Shown: piece after piece, positions 35,699 through 43,921 of the stretch
How the letters are laid out: each line of letters opens with the position of its first letter
Position numbering within the stretch: the stretch's first letter is position 1
Assembly (NCBI GenBank): GCA_963719165.1
Contig: CAVRAV010000001.1
Location: 1,550,001 to 1,614,000, forward strand
Reading direction: 5' to 3'
DNA from: JAOUEA01 sp963719165
GTDB taxonomy: Bacteria > Actinomycetota > UBA4738 > HRBIN12
DNA length: 64,000 bases
Program-made: the position numbers and the translations under genes
The notes under the pieces: generated by a model
What the model was told of the DNA's origin: nothing
Seen by the model: only the letters and a program-made list of their open reading frames with translations
Database searches by the model: none

Positions 35699-36954
35699 CG
35701 GACGGGCTTGCGAGGACGCCTGCGGCGTGCCTGAGCCTCCCCGGCGCGGTGCGACCGCCGTTGCGCGGGCTGGTGCGCGGAGCGCTCGGGCGCCTTCATG
35801 CCTGCGCGGTCGAACTCGACGTGTAGCTTCAACTCGCGGGCCATCTTGGCGACGTCCGAGCGCTGCTCGCTCGTCACGAAGGTGATGCCCGTGCCGCTTC
35901 GCCCCGCACGGGCCGTGCGCCCTACGCGGTGGACGTAGGCCTTCTCATCCTCCGGCGGGTCGAAGTTCACGACGTGCGTGATGTGCTCCAGGTCGAGCCC
36001 ACGCGCGGCCACGTCGGTGGCCACCAGCACGTCGCGGTCCCCCGACGCGAAATGGCCGAGGGCGCGCTCGCGCTGAGGTTGGGTCATGCCCCCGTGGAGC
36101 GCGCCGGCGCGGAACCCGGCCTGCATCAGGCCCTTCGCCAGTCGGTCGGCACCCCGCTTCGTGCGCACGAACACGAGCGTGAGCCCGCGATCCGCCGCGA
36201 GCTCGCGTACGAGCCGGCCCTTCTTCTGCGCATGCTCCACGGAGACGAAGCGGTGATCCGCGGTCGCGATCACCGGACGGTCGTCCACGACCTCGTGGCG
36301 CACCGGATCCTGGGTGAAGCGCCGCGCGAGACGCCCCACCTCCCCGTCCAGGGTGGCCGAGAAGAGCATGGTCTGTCGAACGGGCCGCAACATCTGCAGG
36401 ATGCGGGTGACATCCGGCAGGAATCCCATGTCGAGCATGCGGTCGGCCTCGTCCAAGACCGCGATCCTCACGCGATCGAGCCGGAGCAGCTTGCGCGCCA
36501 CGAGGTCGAGCAGCCGGCCCGGCGTCGCGATCAGGACGTCGGCATGGCGGGCGCGCTTGGCCTGCGCGGGGATCCCCACGCCGCCGTACACCGCGGCGAT
36601 GGTGAGCCGGCGGACGTCGGCGATGGCGCGGAACTCTTCGGTCACCTGGCTGGCGAGCTCGCGGGTGGGGACGAGGATCAAGGCCGTGGGCGACCTGGTG
36701 TCGGGATGGAGCCGTTCCACGATCGGGATGGCGAACGCCAGCGTCTTGCCCGAGCCCGTACGGGATCTAGCGAGGACGTCGCGCCCGGCCATCGCATCGT
36801 CCAGGACGAGTGCTTGGATGGCGAAGGGACGCTCGATCCCCCGCATCTGCAGCGCCCGCACGACCGGTGGCGAGACCCGGTGGTCGGAGAACGACCCCGC
36901 CGCGACGGGTCGGTCCCCGGGCATGACAGGTCTGGGTACGGTTTGGGTGTTCAC
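35695..36954 (-). CDS. DEAD-box RNA helicase
   Basis: This 419-residue ATP-dependent RNA helicase has all core motifs in order: Q-motif-like ERPFAIQALVL, Walker A SRTGSGKT, PTRELA, TPGRLLDL, VLDEADRML (DEAD), SATLD, VFVRTKRGADRLA, ATDVAARGLDLEHI and HRVGRTARAG. A basic Arg/Pro tail follows the helicase core and could aid RNA binding. The GTG start at 36954 is preferred because GAGGAGG precedes it by about 5 bases; an earlier start at 37059 would add 35 residues. Likely role: RNA remodelling in ribosome assembly or decay. Confidence 0.92.
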   Translation of the reverse strand: MNTQTVPRPVMPGDRPVAAGSFSDHRVSPPVVRALQMRGIERPFAIQALVLDDAMAGRDVLARSRTGSGKTLAFAIPIVERLHPDTRSPTALILVPTRELASQVTEEFRAIADVRRLTIAAVYGGVGIPAQAKRARHADVLIATPGRLLDLVARKLLRLDRVRIAVLDEADRMLDMGFLPDVTRILQMLRPVRQTMLFSATLDGEVGRLARRFTQDPVRHEVVDDRPVIATADHRFVSVEHAQKKGRLVRELAADRGLTLVFVRTKRGADRLAKGLMQAGFRAGALHGGMTQPQRERALGHFASGDRDVLVATDVAARGLDLEHITHVVNFDPPEDEKAYVHRVGRTARAGRSGTGITFVTSEQRSDVAKMARELKLHVEFDRAGMKAPERSAHQPAQRRSHRAGEAQARRRRPRKPVR

Positions 36955-37088
36955 AACAGCCTCCTCGGCTCGTTCCTCTGTGGGCGTCGAGTGCTCGATG
37001 CCTCGTTCCACAGCGGAGATGCTTCGTGGGCGCTGTTGGATGATTCCTTGCCGGCCCACGGGCCGGCGACGTCGGTTCGTACGAGCCC

Positions 37089-37298
37089 TTAGGGCTCCGT
37101 GCCGCTCCGATCGCCCTGCGGTTCCTCGGCCGGGAGCCCGAGCGGATCCTCGGCCTCCTCGATCGGGGTTCCCGGTTCGATGAGACCCGCGGCGCGATCC
37201 TCGTCACGCTTCCTGCGCGCGAGGCGCCGTTCCTCGATCGCGGCGGCCTTCTTCGCCTTCACTTCTCTTCGTTGCCGCTTCCCAGCACTGTCTGGCAC
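37089..37298 (-). CDS. Small basic coiled hypothetical protein
   Basis: This 69-residue protein begins VPDSAGKRQRREVKAKKAAA and continues with a highly charged Lys/Arg/Glu-rich helix (EERRLARRKRDEDRAAG), ending with an acidic/Pro tail (EEAEDPLGLPAEEPQ). Such short charged proteins are frequent in actinomycetes next to DEAD-box genes; nucleic-acid binding is possible. The GTG start has a weak GGGGAG just upstream. The gene is divergent from the membrane protein at 37359. Confidence 0.5.
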   Translation of the reverse strand: MPDSAGKRQRREVKAKKAAAIEERRLARRKRDEDRAAGLIEPGTPIEEAEDPLGLPAEEPQGDRSGTEP

Positions 37299-37358
37299 CT
37301 CCCCAGCGTACAGGACGACGCCCCCTCCTCCGCTACGCTGCTCGCCCAGGAGGTCGCG

Positions 37359-38045
37359 ATGCCCGAAGGGATGAACGTCGAGGTCGCGCACACATTGAGC
37401 GAATCCAGACACGGAGGGCCAAGTACGAGGCGAGGCTGGAAGGAGGCAGCGGAGATCGTCGAGGTCATCATCTTGGCGATCGTGGCCGTTGCGACCGCGT
37501 GGAGCGGGTACCAGGCAGCGCAATGGGACGGGCAGCAGGCGTTCCTCTACGGCACGGCGTCGCGCCAGCGCATCGAGGCCGACGCCGACGACACCCTGGG
37601 TTCCCAGCAGAGGCTGCTCGACGTCACGACCTTCAACACGTGGATCGGGGCGCAGCAGAACGGCGACCTGGAGGAAGCGCAGCTCTACGTCCGCCGCTTC
37701 AGCCCGGAGTTCCGCGTGGCGTTCGACGCCTGGCGGGCGACCCATCCCTTCTCCAACCCGAACGCGCCGGCCGGCCCGACGTACATGTCCGAGTATCACA
37801 ACTCCCTCGTGGAGCAGGGAGCAACGCTGAACGAAGCGGCGAGCGTCACGTTCGAGGCCGGCACCGCGGCGCGGGAGAACGCCGACCGCTACGTGCGTCA
37901 GACGGTGTTGCTCGCGACCGTGCTGTTCCTCGTCGCCGTGGGCCAGCGGTTCACCTTCCGCGCGGTCCGCATGACCGCCGGGGCCATCGCCGCCGTCCTC
38001 ATGGTGATCGCCGTGGCGGGCATCGCGACCCTCCCGCGCATCTAG
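37359..38045 (+). CDS. Membrane protein, DUF4337-like
   Basis: This 228-residue protein has an N-terminal helix (IVEVIILAIVAVATAWSGYQA, residues ~32-52), a large soluble helical region with WDGQQAFLYGTASRQRI and many charged residues, and two C-terminal helices (TVLLATVLFLVAVGQRF and AIAAVLMVIAVAGI). The AWSGYQAAQW N-terminal helix motif is typical of a group of small bacterial membrane proteins of unknown function. ATG 37359 is preceded by CAGGAGGTCGCG, a near-perfect ribosome site. It is divergent from the small basic protein gene. Confidence 0.75.
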   Translation: MPEGMNVEVAHTLSESRHGGPSTRRGWKEAAEIVEVIILAIVAVATAWSGYQAAQWDGQQAFLYGTASRQRIEADADDTLGSQQRLLDVTTFNTWIGAQQNGDLEEAQLYVRRFSPEFRVAFDAWRATHPFSNPNAPAGPTYMSEYHNSLVEQGATLNEAASVTFEAGTAARENADRYVRQTVLLATVLFLVAVGQRFTFRAVRMTAGAIAAVLMVIAVAGIATLPRI

Positions 38046-38095
38046 CCCTCGCCGCGACGACCGCGTGGCCCCGACGACCCCGGCCGTGGCAAGAT

Positions 38096-38145
38096 GCCGG
38101 AAGGGGCCGGAAGGGGCCGGAAGGGGCCGGAGGGGGCCGGAGGGT
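38096..38145 (+). repeat. Five tandem 10-bp units of gccggaaggg-type
   Basis: The sequence holds three perfect copies of a 10-base unit (gccggaaggg) followed by two variants (gccggagggg, gccggagggt), 50 bases in all. It lies between the stop of the membrane-protein gene at 38045 and the GTG of the PAP2-kinase gene at 38155. The ribosome site GGAGG follows directly. Copy-number change would move the promoter relative to the gene, so it could be a variable-number repeat affecting expression; that is inference. Confidence 0.8.
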
Positions 38146-38154
38146 GGAGGTGCC

Positions 38155-40254
38155 GTGGACGAGTCGCAACCGTATGCAGCGCCCGCACCGGTGGCGCCGG
38201 CGGCGGACGCGGGTCGTTCGGCACGGCGAAGCAGGCGTCCCACCGGCACGCCGCCACCCCTGCCGAGGTCACTCGGGCTCACGGGCAAGCTCTGGCTGGC
38301 CGCGCTGTTCGTCATCGTCCTGGGCGGGGCCTTGTGGTTGCGGTGGGCCCCCCTCGCGCCCGACCGCGTCGACACCGCGATCGCGCGGGCCGTGGCCGGC
38401 CTCCGAAGCCCCGCCATCGACGGGCCGGCGCGCTGGATGAACATCTCCAGCTCCCGCGGTGGCCTCGCGCTGATGTGCCTCGCCATCGTGGTGCTGTTGA
38501 TCGTGTTCGGTCGCATCCGCCACCTGGTCGTGTTCATGGTGAGCCTCGCCTTGGTGGAGGTGAGCATCGACGTCCTCTCGAGCGCCATCGCTCGGCACCG
38601 CCCCTTCGGCGTGCGACAGATCGCCGGATGGGAGGGGTTCGCGTCCCCGTCGATGCCGATCGCGGCCCGCACCGCGGTGCTCGTCGGCGTCGTCTACTCC
38701 CTGGTGGTCGCGGGACGACCGCGCTGGTACGCGAAGTGGGCGATCGCCGGGCTCATCCTGCTGGCCGGGGCGGTCCGCGTGTATCTCGGTGTGGACGCGC
38801 CCTCCGACGTCCTGCTCGGCGCCATCGTCGGCGTCGCGATCCCCGTGACGCTGTTCCGTACGTTCACCCCCAACGAGGTCTTCCCCGTCAGGTATGGCAA
38901 GCGCGGCAAGGCGGCGCACCTCGACGTGAGCGGTCGCCGCGGAGACGCGATCCGCGCCGCCGTCCACGACCAACTGGGACTCGAGGTGCTCGAGATCAAG
39001 CCCGTGGGGCTCGAGGCCTCCGGCGGGTCCACGCCGCTGCGCATGCGCGTCATCGACGAGGAGACGGGACGGGAGCGATCGGCCTTCGCGAAGCTGTACG
39101 CGCGCAGTCATGTCCGCGCGGACCGTTGGTACAAACTGGGCCGGACGATGCTCTACGGCTCGCTGGAGGACGAGACACCCTTCGGCACGGTGCGCAGGTT
39201 CGTGGAGTACGAGGACTATGCGCTGCGCCTGCTCGGTGCCTACGGGTTCTCGACCCCGCAGGCGCTGGGGGTCGCCGAGATCACACCCGAGCGCGAGTAC
39301 CTGATCGCGATGGAGTTCTTCGATGGGGCGGTGGAGATCGGCGAGGCCGAGGTGACCGAGCACATCGTCGACGAGGGGCTCCAGATGATCCGGCGGATGT
39401 GGGACGTGGGCCTCGCGCACCGCGACATCAAGCCGGCGAACCTGATGGTGCGCGACGACGAGCTCAAGGTGATCGACGTCTTCTTCGTCCAGGTACGACC
39501 TTCGCCGTGGCGGCAGGCCGTGGACCTCGCGAACATGATGCTCGTCCTCGCGTTGCGATCGGACGCCGAGACCGTGTACGAACGGGCCCTGCACTACTTC
39601 ACGCCCGATGAGCTGGGCGAGGCGTTCGCGGCCGCCCGCGGGGTGGCGAGCCCGACGCAGCTGCGGAACGAACTCAAGGAGGACGGGAGGGACCTGCTGG
39701 CGAAGTTCCGCGCGATGGCGCCGGCTCGACCGCCCATCGGGGTGCAGCGCTGGAGTGCCAAACGGGTGCTGCTGATCCTCGGGGCGCTGCTGTTGGCGAC
39801 CGTGACCGTGCAAACGAGCATCGGGCTGTTCTTCCCCAACAACGACACGGTCGCCTCGCCCGGATGCGACGGCTCGAGGGAGTTGATCCTGGTCGCGCAG
39901 GCGGTGCCGACGGCCGAGCATCTCCCGTGCGTTCGGGACCTCCCGCTCGGCTGGACGGCGAACCCCGTTTCGGTCCGGCAAGGGCGCGTGGTGGTCGGGC
40001 TCACTCCCCTGCCCGGCACGGGTACGCCCGCGGTGACCGTCACGCTCACGCACGACTGTGATCCGGCGCTCGGCGGGCAGCAGATCGATACCGGCGGTGG
40101 GTGCGTCACGTACGTCTCGGCGCTGCGGCCGAGCGACGAGGTCCCGTCGTTCACCGGCCGCGGGCTCGGCCTCGTGCCGCGCGCCGATCTGGTCAGGCGG
40201 GTCGACACCGAGGAGGGTCTGCCGCTGTGCGGCGAAGCGGTCCCGTGCCCCTAG
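38155..40254 (+). CDS. PAP2-like / protein-kinase-like fusion membrane protein
   Basis: This 699-residue protein has a Pro/Arg-rich N-terminus, a six-helix PAP2-type membrane domain (~residues 45-235), a cytosolic kinase-like domain (~255-520), a C-terminal helix (RVLLILGALLLATVTVQTS) and an extracytoplasmic Cys-containing tail (~565-699). In the PAP2 part, PSGH is replaced by PSMPIA and the SR-H-D motif by VRVYLGVDAPSD, so the catalytic His residues are lost. In the kinase part the loop HRDIKPAN is intact near residue 422 while DFG is DVF. The GTG is preceded by GGAGG. A membrane receptor-kinase role is inferred. Confidence 0.78.
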   Translation: MDESQPYAAPAPVAPAADAGRSARRSRRPTGTPPPLPRSLGLTGKLWLAALFVIVLGGALWLRWAPLAPDRVDTAIARAVAGLRSPAIDGPARWMNISSSRGGLALMCLAIVVLLIVFGRIRHLVVFMVSLALVEVSIDVLSSAIARHRPFGVRQIAGWEGFASPSMPIAARTAVLVGVVYSLVVAGRPRWYAKWAIAGLILLAGAVRVYLGVDAPSDVLLGAIVGVAIPVTLFRTFTPNEVFPVRYGKRGKAAHLDVSGRRGDAIRAAVHDQLGLEVLEIKPVGLEASGGSTPLRMRVIDEETGRERSAFAKLYARSHVRADRWYKLGRTMLYGSLEDETPFGTVRRFVEYEDYALRLLGAYGFSTPQALGVAEITPEREYLIAMEFFDGAVEIGEAEVTEHIVDEGLQMIRRMWDVGLAHRDIKPANLMVRDDELKVIDVFFVQVRPSPWRQAVDLANMMLVLALRSDAETVYERALHYFTPDELGEAFAAARGVASPTQLRNELKEDGRDLLAKFRAMAPARPPIGVQRWSAKRVLLILGALLLATVTVQTSIGLFFPNNDTVASPGCDGSRELILVAQAVPTAEHLPCVRDLPLGWTANPVSVRQGRVVVGLTPLPGTGTPAVTVTLTHDCDPALGGQQIDTGGGCVTYVSALRPSDEVPSFTGRGLGLVPRADLVRRVDTEEGLPLCGEAVPCP

Positions 40255-40308
40255 CTGATCGCCTCTAGGTCCCCCCTGGCTCAACGCCCGGGGTTCCGTC
40301 CACCAGGC

Positions 40309-40806
40309 TCAGCGACCGCTCGGCGTGTCCGCGCCGTACCGCTCGACGTCGGACGCGAGATCGAGGGGCCGCATCCGCATCTTGGCGGACTCCACCTCGT
40401 CCGTGATGAACCGTTCCGGCAGGATCCAGCAGACCTCGAACTCGAGCCCGTCGGGATCCTTGGCATACAGCGCCTTCGTGGTGGCGTGATCGGTGGCGCC
40501 CACCAAGGCGTCCGCTTCGGCGAGCTTCGCCGCGATCTCTTGCAGGTCTCCGAGCGTCTGAACCTCCCACGCGATGTGGTACAGACCGACCTCGCCCCGG
40601 CCGGCGGTGGAGTCCGCCACGTCCTCGCCGATCGTGAAGAGCGCGAGGTCGTGATCGTTCCTTGAGGCCGGCGCCTGCATGAAGACCGCGCCCGCCTGGG
40701 GGATCTCGGACACCAGACGGAACCCGAGCACGTCGCGATAGAACGCGCACGTGCGCTGAGCGTCCCGGACATACAGGACCGCGTGGTTCATCCGCTTGAT
40801 CGCCAT
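40309..40806 (-). CDS. VOC-family dioxygenase/glyoxalase-like protein
   Basis: This 165-residue protein belongs to the vicinal-oxygen-chelate superfamily: the beta-alpha-beta module begins NHAVLYVRDAQRTCAFYRDVLGF (first metal His in NHAVLYV), GEVGLYHIAWEVQTLGDL carries the middle His, and KDPDGLEFEVCW the Glu. These ligands resemble catechol 2,3-dioxygenase or glyoxalase-like enzymes. The ATG at 40806 has a purine-rich site upstream. It is divergent from a second VOC gene at 40951. Confidence 0.87.
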   Translation of the reverse strand: MAIKRMNHAVLYVRDAQRTCAFYRDVLGFRLVSEIPQAGAVFMQAPASRNDHDLALFTIGEDVADSTAGRGEVGLYHIAWEVQTLGDLQEIAAKLAEADALVGATDHATTKALYAKDPDGLEFEVCWILPERFITDEVESAKMRMRPLDLASDVERYGADTPSGR

Positions 40807-40950
40807 CGCCGCTCCTCTCGTCGCCGGATCCCGAGCGTACGCGACGGAGCGTCTCGGTCTCGAGGTGCGCACCAGCGCCGTCCGCGCCTGACTTCCTCAT
40901 GCCACCGAGCAAGAACCGGGGAGGTGTCTGGGGGCGATAGGGTGGCAACC

Positions 40951-41373
40951 ATGGATCAGCGCGTGACCTTGATCACCCTCGGTGTCGCCGATGTCGCAGC
41001 ATCAAGGAGCTTCTACGAGCGGCTCGGCTGGCGTGTCGGGTTGGACGTGGAGGAGACGGTGTTCTTCCAGATCGGCGGCGCCATCCTCACCTTGTGGGGC
41101 CGGGACAAGCTGGAGGAGGACAGCGGCGTCACGGATGGAGGGGGTTGGGGTGGAGTCACCCTTGCACACAACGTGGGCTCACGGGATGAGGTCGGTCGCG
41201 TCATCGACGAGGCGCGGGCCGCGGGGGCACGGATCACCCGTGAACCGTCAGAAACGTCCTACGGCGGCTACGCAGGCGTCTTCACCGACCCAGACGGCCA
41301 TCCCTGGGAGATCGCCCACAATCCCGGCTTCGCGCTGGGCGAAGACGGCACCATCAAGCTCCCTCAACACTGA
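40951..41373 (+). CDS. VOC-family glyoxalase/bleomycin-resistance-like protein
   Basis: This 140-residue VOC protein has LITLGVADVAASRSFYERLGW, the metal-side GGWGGVTLAHNVGSRDEVG and a C-terminal FTDPDGHPWEIAHNPGFAL, the usual glyoxalase/bleomycin-resistance end. The N-terminal ligand expected as His is a Thr (TLGV), as in many lactoylglutathione-lyase-like proteins without metal. Enzyme activity is uncertain; drug or metabolite binding is an alternative. It is divergently transcribed from the dioxygenase-like VOC gene. Confidence 0.87.
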   Translation: MDQRVTLITLGVADVAASRSFYERLGWRVGLDVEETVFFQIGGAILTLWGRDKLEEDSGVTDGGGWGGVTLAHNVGSRDEVGRVIDEARAAGARITREPSETSYGGYAGVFTDPDGHPWEIAHNPGFALGEDGTIKLPQH

Positions 41374-41466
41374 AACCCCTACGGAACCGGTGACCGCGCC
41401 TTGCACGTCACACTTCGCATCGTTCGTCTGCTCCGAGGTCGCGGCGCGGGACTCACCGCGAGTGCT

Positions 41467-41697
41467 TCAAGGACGTGCGACGTTGCCAGCGAGCGTCCAA
41501 CCGACGATCGCGTTGGCGTGACCGTGTCCCATGCCGTACTCGGACTTGAGGAACCCCACGATGGCCATGTGCTTCTCAAGGCCACATCCCGCGATGATCC
41601 GCTGCCACTCCGCGATGGAGCGCCCGTACTTCTTCTCGATGGACGGGAAGTACGATGCCGGACCTTGCGTCGGCCAGGGCGGCGCGTACTCGGCCAT
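41467..41697 (-). CDS. DUF4287-like small protein
   Basis: This 76-residue protein reads MAEYAPPWPTQGPASYFPS, then IEKKYGRSIAEWQRIIA and HMAIVGFLKSEYGMGHGHAN. The motif KYGRSIAEW with LK-EYGMGHGHAN is typical of the DUF4287 group of small helical proteins. No enzymatic function is known to me. The start at ATG 41697 is preferred over a longer basic leader from 41745. It lies alone on the minus strand between plus-strand genes. Confidence 0.75.
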   Translation of the reverse strand: MAEYAPPWPTQGPASYFPSIEKKYGRSIAEWQRIIAGCGLEKHMAIVGFLKSEYGMGHGHANAIVGWTLAGNVARP

Positions 41698-41797
41698 GTT
41701 GATGTCCTCCGTTCTCCGAGCGCCTCTTCTTGACCTCCGCACCAACGGTGGTTCAGCTGTGGCCGGGGATGCGCGTGCGCGACGTTATCCTTCGGGC

Positions 41798-42034
41798 ATG
41801 CCCGGACTCGAACAGGTGCCGCCGCACGTGCGTACCACCTACCTCGGTGAATTCACGCTCGCGCACGCGGAGCTGATCGCGGAAGCCCTCGAGGGCGCCG
41901 GCATCGTGTGGTGGTCCAAGTCCCCCGGAGCGATCAGCCGCATCTGGGAGCACGGCGTCCGGCTCTTCGTCGACCGCACGCGGCTGGACGAGGCCCGCCT
42001 GCTGGCGAGCGACCGACTCAGCGGCGCGCCGTAG
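41798..42034 (+). CDS. Small DUF2007-like hypothetical protein
   Basis: This 78-residue protein has TTYLGEFTLAHAELIAEALEGAGIVWWSKSPG, a short beta-alpha-beta pattern with a LGEFxLAHAELIAEALE helix that resembles DUF2007-type signal-transducing proteins of the GlnB-like or ferredoxin-like fold. A basic/acidic C-terminal helix (DRTRLDEARLLASDRL) follows. The ATG 41798 lies ~100 bases after the divergent DUF4287-like gene and 43 bases before the nitroreductase-like gene. Function unknown. Confidence 0.6.
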   Translation: MPGLEQVPPHVRTTYLGEFTLAHAELIAEALEGAGIVWWSKSPGAISRIWEHGVRLFVDRTRLDEARLLASDRLSGAP

Positions 42035-42077
42035 TGCTAGCGTGGCGGGCTTCCGGCCCCTGTGAAGGAGACGTTGC

Positions 42078-42494
42078 ATGTCAGAGGCACGCGATTGGAA
42101 CAGCGGCATCATCGGGGAATTCCGAGCCAACGAGGGCGTCGTCGGCGGTCCCTTCGAGGGGGCCCCGCTGCTCCTGCTCACCAGCACGGGCGCCAAGACC
42201 GGGCGACAGCACACCACGCCGGTGATGTACCTGCCCGACGGCGACCGTTTCGTCGTGTTCGCCTCCAAGGGGGGGGCGCCCGCCGACCCGGACTGGTACC
42301 GGAACCTCGTGGCGAACCCCGAGGCCACGGTGGAGGTCGGCACGGACCGGTTCGGCGTGAAGGCCGAGATCGTTGGGGGCGCCGAACGCGACGCCCTCTT
42401 CGCCCGGCAGGCGGCCGCCTACCCGCAGTTCGCCGAGTACGAGAAGAAGACCGATCGCGTGATCCCCGTCGTCGCGCTCGTCCGCGCCAACTGA
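42078..42494 (+). CDS. Deazaflavin (F420)-dependent nitroreductase-like protein
   Basis: This 138-residue protein matches the DDN family of split-beta-barrel F420H2-dependent reductases: GPFEGAPLLLLTSTGAKTGRQHTTPVMYL (the TGAKTGR cofactor loop), DRFVVFASKGGAPADPDWYRNLVANPEATVEVG and a C-terminal TDRVIPVVALVR. These enzymes use reduced coenzyme F420, typical of actinomycetes. The ATG follows AAGGAGACG. The substrate could be a quinone or nitroaromatic compound. It is convergent with the ABC ATPase gene (6 bases apart). Confidence 0.9.
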   Translation: MSEARDWNSGIIGEFRANEGVVGGPFEGAPLLLLTSTGAKTGRQHTTPVMYLPDGDRFVVFASKGGAPADPDWYRNLVANPEATVEVGTDRFGVKAEIVGGAERDALFARQAAAYPQFAEYEKKTDRVIPVVALVRAN

Positions 42495-42499
42495 CGACC

Positions 42500-43921
42500 T
42501 CAGCCCGGGGACGCGATGGTCCCGTCGGCCATGGCCACGACGCGGTCCAGCAGAGGCGCTAGCTCCGCGTCGTGCGTCGCGATCACGCAGCAGGACCCCG
42601 AGGCGGCCGCATCCGCGAGGACGGCGAGGATCCGTCGGGACCATCCCGCGTCCTGGTGTCCCGTGGGCTCATCCGCGATCAGGAGGGCAGGGCCGAGCAC
42701 CAACGCGCGTGCCAGGGCCGTGCGCTGCTGCTCGCCCAACGATGCCTCACGCGGGTATCGGTCAGCCAGCTCGTCGAGCCCCAAGGTCTGCAGCAACCCG
42801 TCGACCAGCGGGGCTCGCTCCTCCAGTTGCCCCGCGAGGCGCGCCGGGTACTCGACGTTCTCGCGGATCCGGAGCTCGTCCATCAGGCCGAGCCGCTGCG
42901 GGACGTATGCGACGTCGGCCCATGGCGTCGACGATCCGGAGGGCACGCTCACGGAGCCCTCGTCGGCTCGTTCCCACCCGGCGGCGATGTTCAGCAGTGT
43001 GGTCTTGCCCGAACCCGACCGACCCACGAGCCCGACGAGCTCGCCGGTACCCGCGACGAGGCTCACGCCGCGCAGCGCATGCACCACCTCGTCGCCGTGC
43101 CCGTAGGCCTTCGAGACCGCCGCGGCCGCGAGCGCTGTCCCGCCGGACCCCTCCATCCAGGCGGGCAGATCGCGGCCCGGCCACCGCAGGACCGTCCCGG
43201 GAGCCGGCGCCTCGGGCTCGGGAGAACTCCGTCCCCCTGCGTCGCGCACGCGTCCGTGCTCGAGTTCAAGCCGATGCTCGGCAGCCGCGATGACGTCGGG
43301 GTCGTGCGTGGCGATCACGACCGTCACACCGTCCGCGGCCAACGCGTGGAGGCGTTCGATCACGAGGGCACTCGACCCGCGGTCGAGCTCGGCCGTCGGC
43401 TCGTCGGCAACGACGATGCGAGCACCGGAGGCCAGCGCCTGCGCGAACGCGGCGCGCTGCTGCTCCCCCCCGGACAACGCCTCCGGCCGATGATCCGCGC
43501 GATCCTCGATACCGAGCTTGCGGAGGATCGCGATGAGGTCGTCCCCGCTTCGGTCCGGGCCGGCCGCCATGCGCAGGTGCTCGGCCACCGTGAGGTCGGT
43601 GAGGAAATTCGCGGCGGGGCGCTGGTAGACGAACCCCACCACGTCGCGCAGCAGCCGTCTGCGCGCCCTGGCGGACGCCGCGCCCACGTCCATTCCCTCG
43701 ACCGCCATCGACCCCGCGCTCGGGCGGTCCATGCCCGCGATGATGCGCAGCAACGAGGACTTCCCGCTGCCCGAGGGCCCGACGACCGCGCTCACCGCCG
43801 CACGCGGCAGGGACCCCGTTACGTCCCGGAGCGCCCGCACCGCTCCGGTCGGCGCCGGGTACGAGCGCACGACGCCGTCGAACCGGATCGCCGCCTCCTG
43901 CGCCGGATCAGCCCGCAACAC
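42500..43921 (-). CDS. Tandem ABC ATP-binding protein
   Basis: This 473-residue protein holds two ABC ATPase domains in one chain. Domain 1 (~residues 10-225): Walker A GPSGSGKSSL, signature LSGGEQQRAAF, Walker B IVVADEPTAE. Domain 2 (~265-470): Walker A GRSGSGKTTLL, a degenerate signature SLGEQQRTAL and Walker B LLIADEPTG. Both match MacB/LolD-type ATPases of exporters and lipoprotein-releasing systems. The GTG start lies 14 bases inside the end of the permease gene, so the pair forms one transporter. Confidence 0.9.
   Translation of the reverse strand: MLRADPAQEAAIRFDGVVRSYPAPTGAVRALRDVTGSLPRAAVSAVVGPSGSGKSSLLRIIAGMDRPSAGSMAVEGMDVGAASARARRRLLRDVVGFVYQRPAANFLTDLTVAEHLRMAAGPDRSGDDLIAILRKLGIEDRADHRPEALSGGEQQRAAFAQALASGARIVVADEPTAELDRGSSALVIERLHALAADGVTVVIATHDPDVIAAAEHRLELEHGRVRDAGGRSSPEPEAPAPGTVLRWPGRDLPAWMEGSGGTALAAAAVSKAYGHGDEVVHALRGVSLVAGTGELVGLVGRSGSGKTTLLNIAAGWERADEGSVSVPSGSSTPWADVAYVPQRLGLMDELRIRENVEYPARLAGQLEERAPLVDGLLQTLGLDELADRYPREASLGEQQRTALARALVLGPALLIADEPTGHQDAGWSRRILAVLADAAASGSCCVIATHDAELAPLLDRVVAMADGTIASPG

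Noticed and set aside
40951..41373. Calling the VOC protein a lactoylglutathione lyase
   Set aside because: The first metal ligand position is not His or Gln, so glyoxalase I activity cannot be supported.
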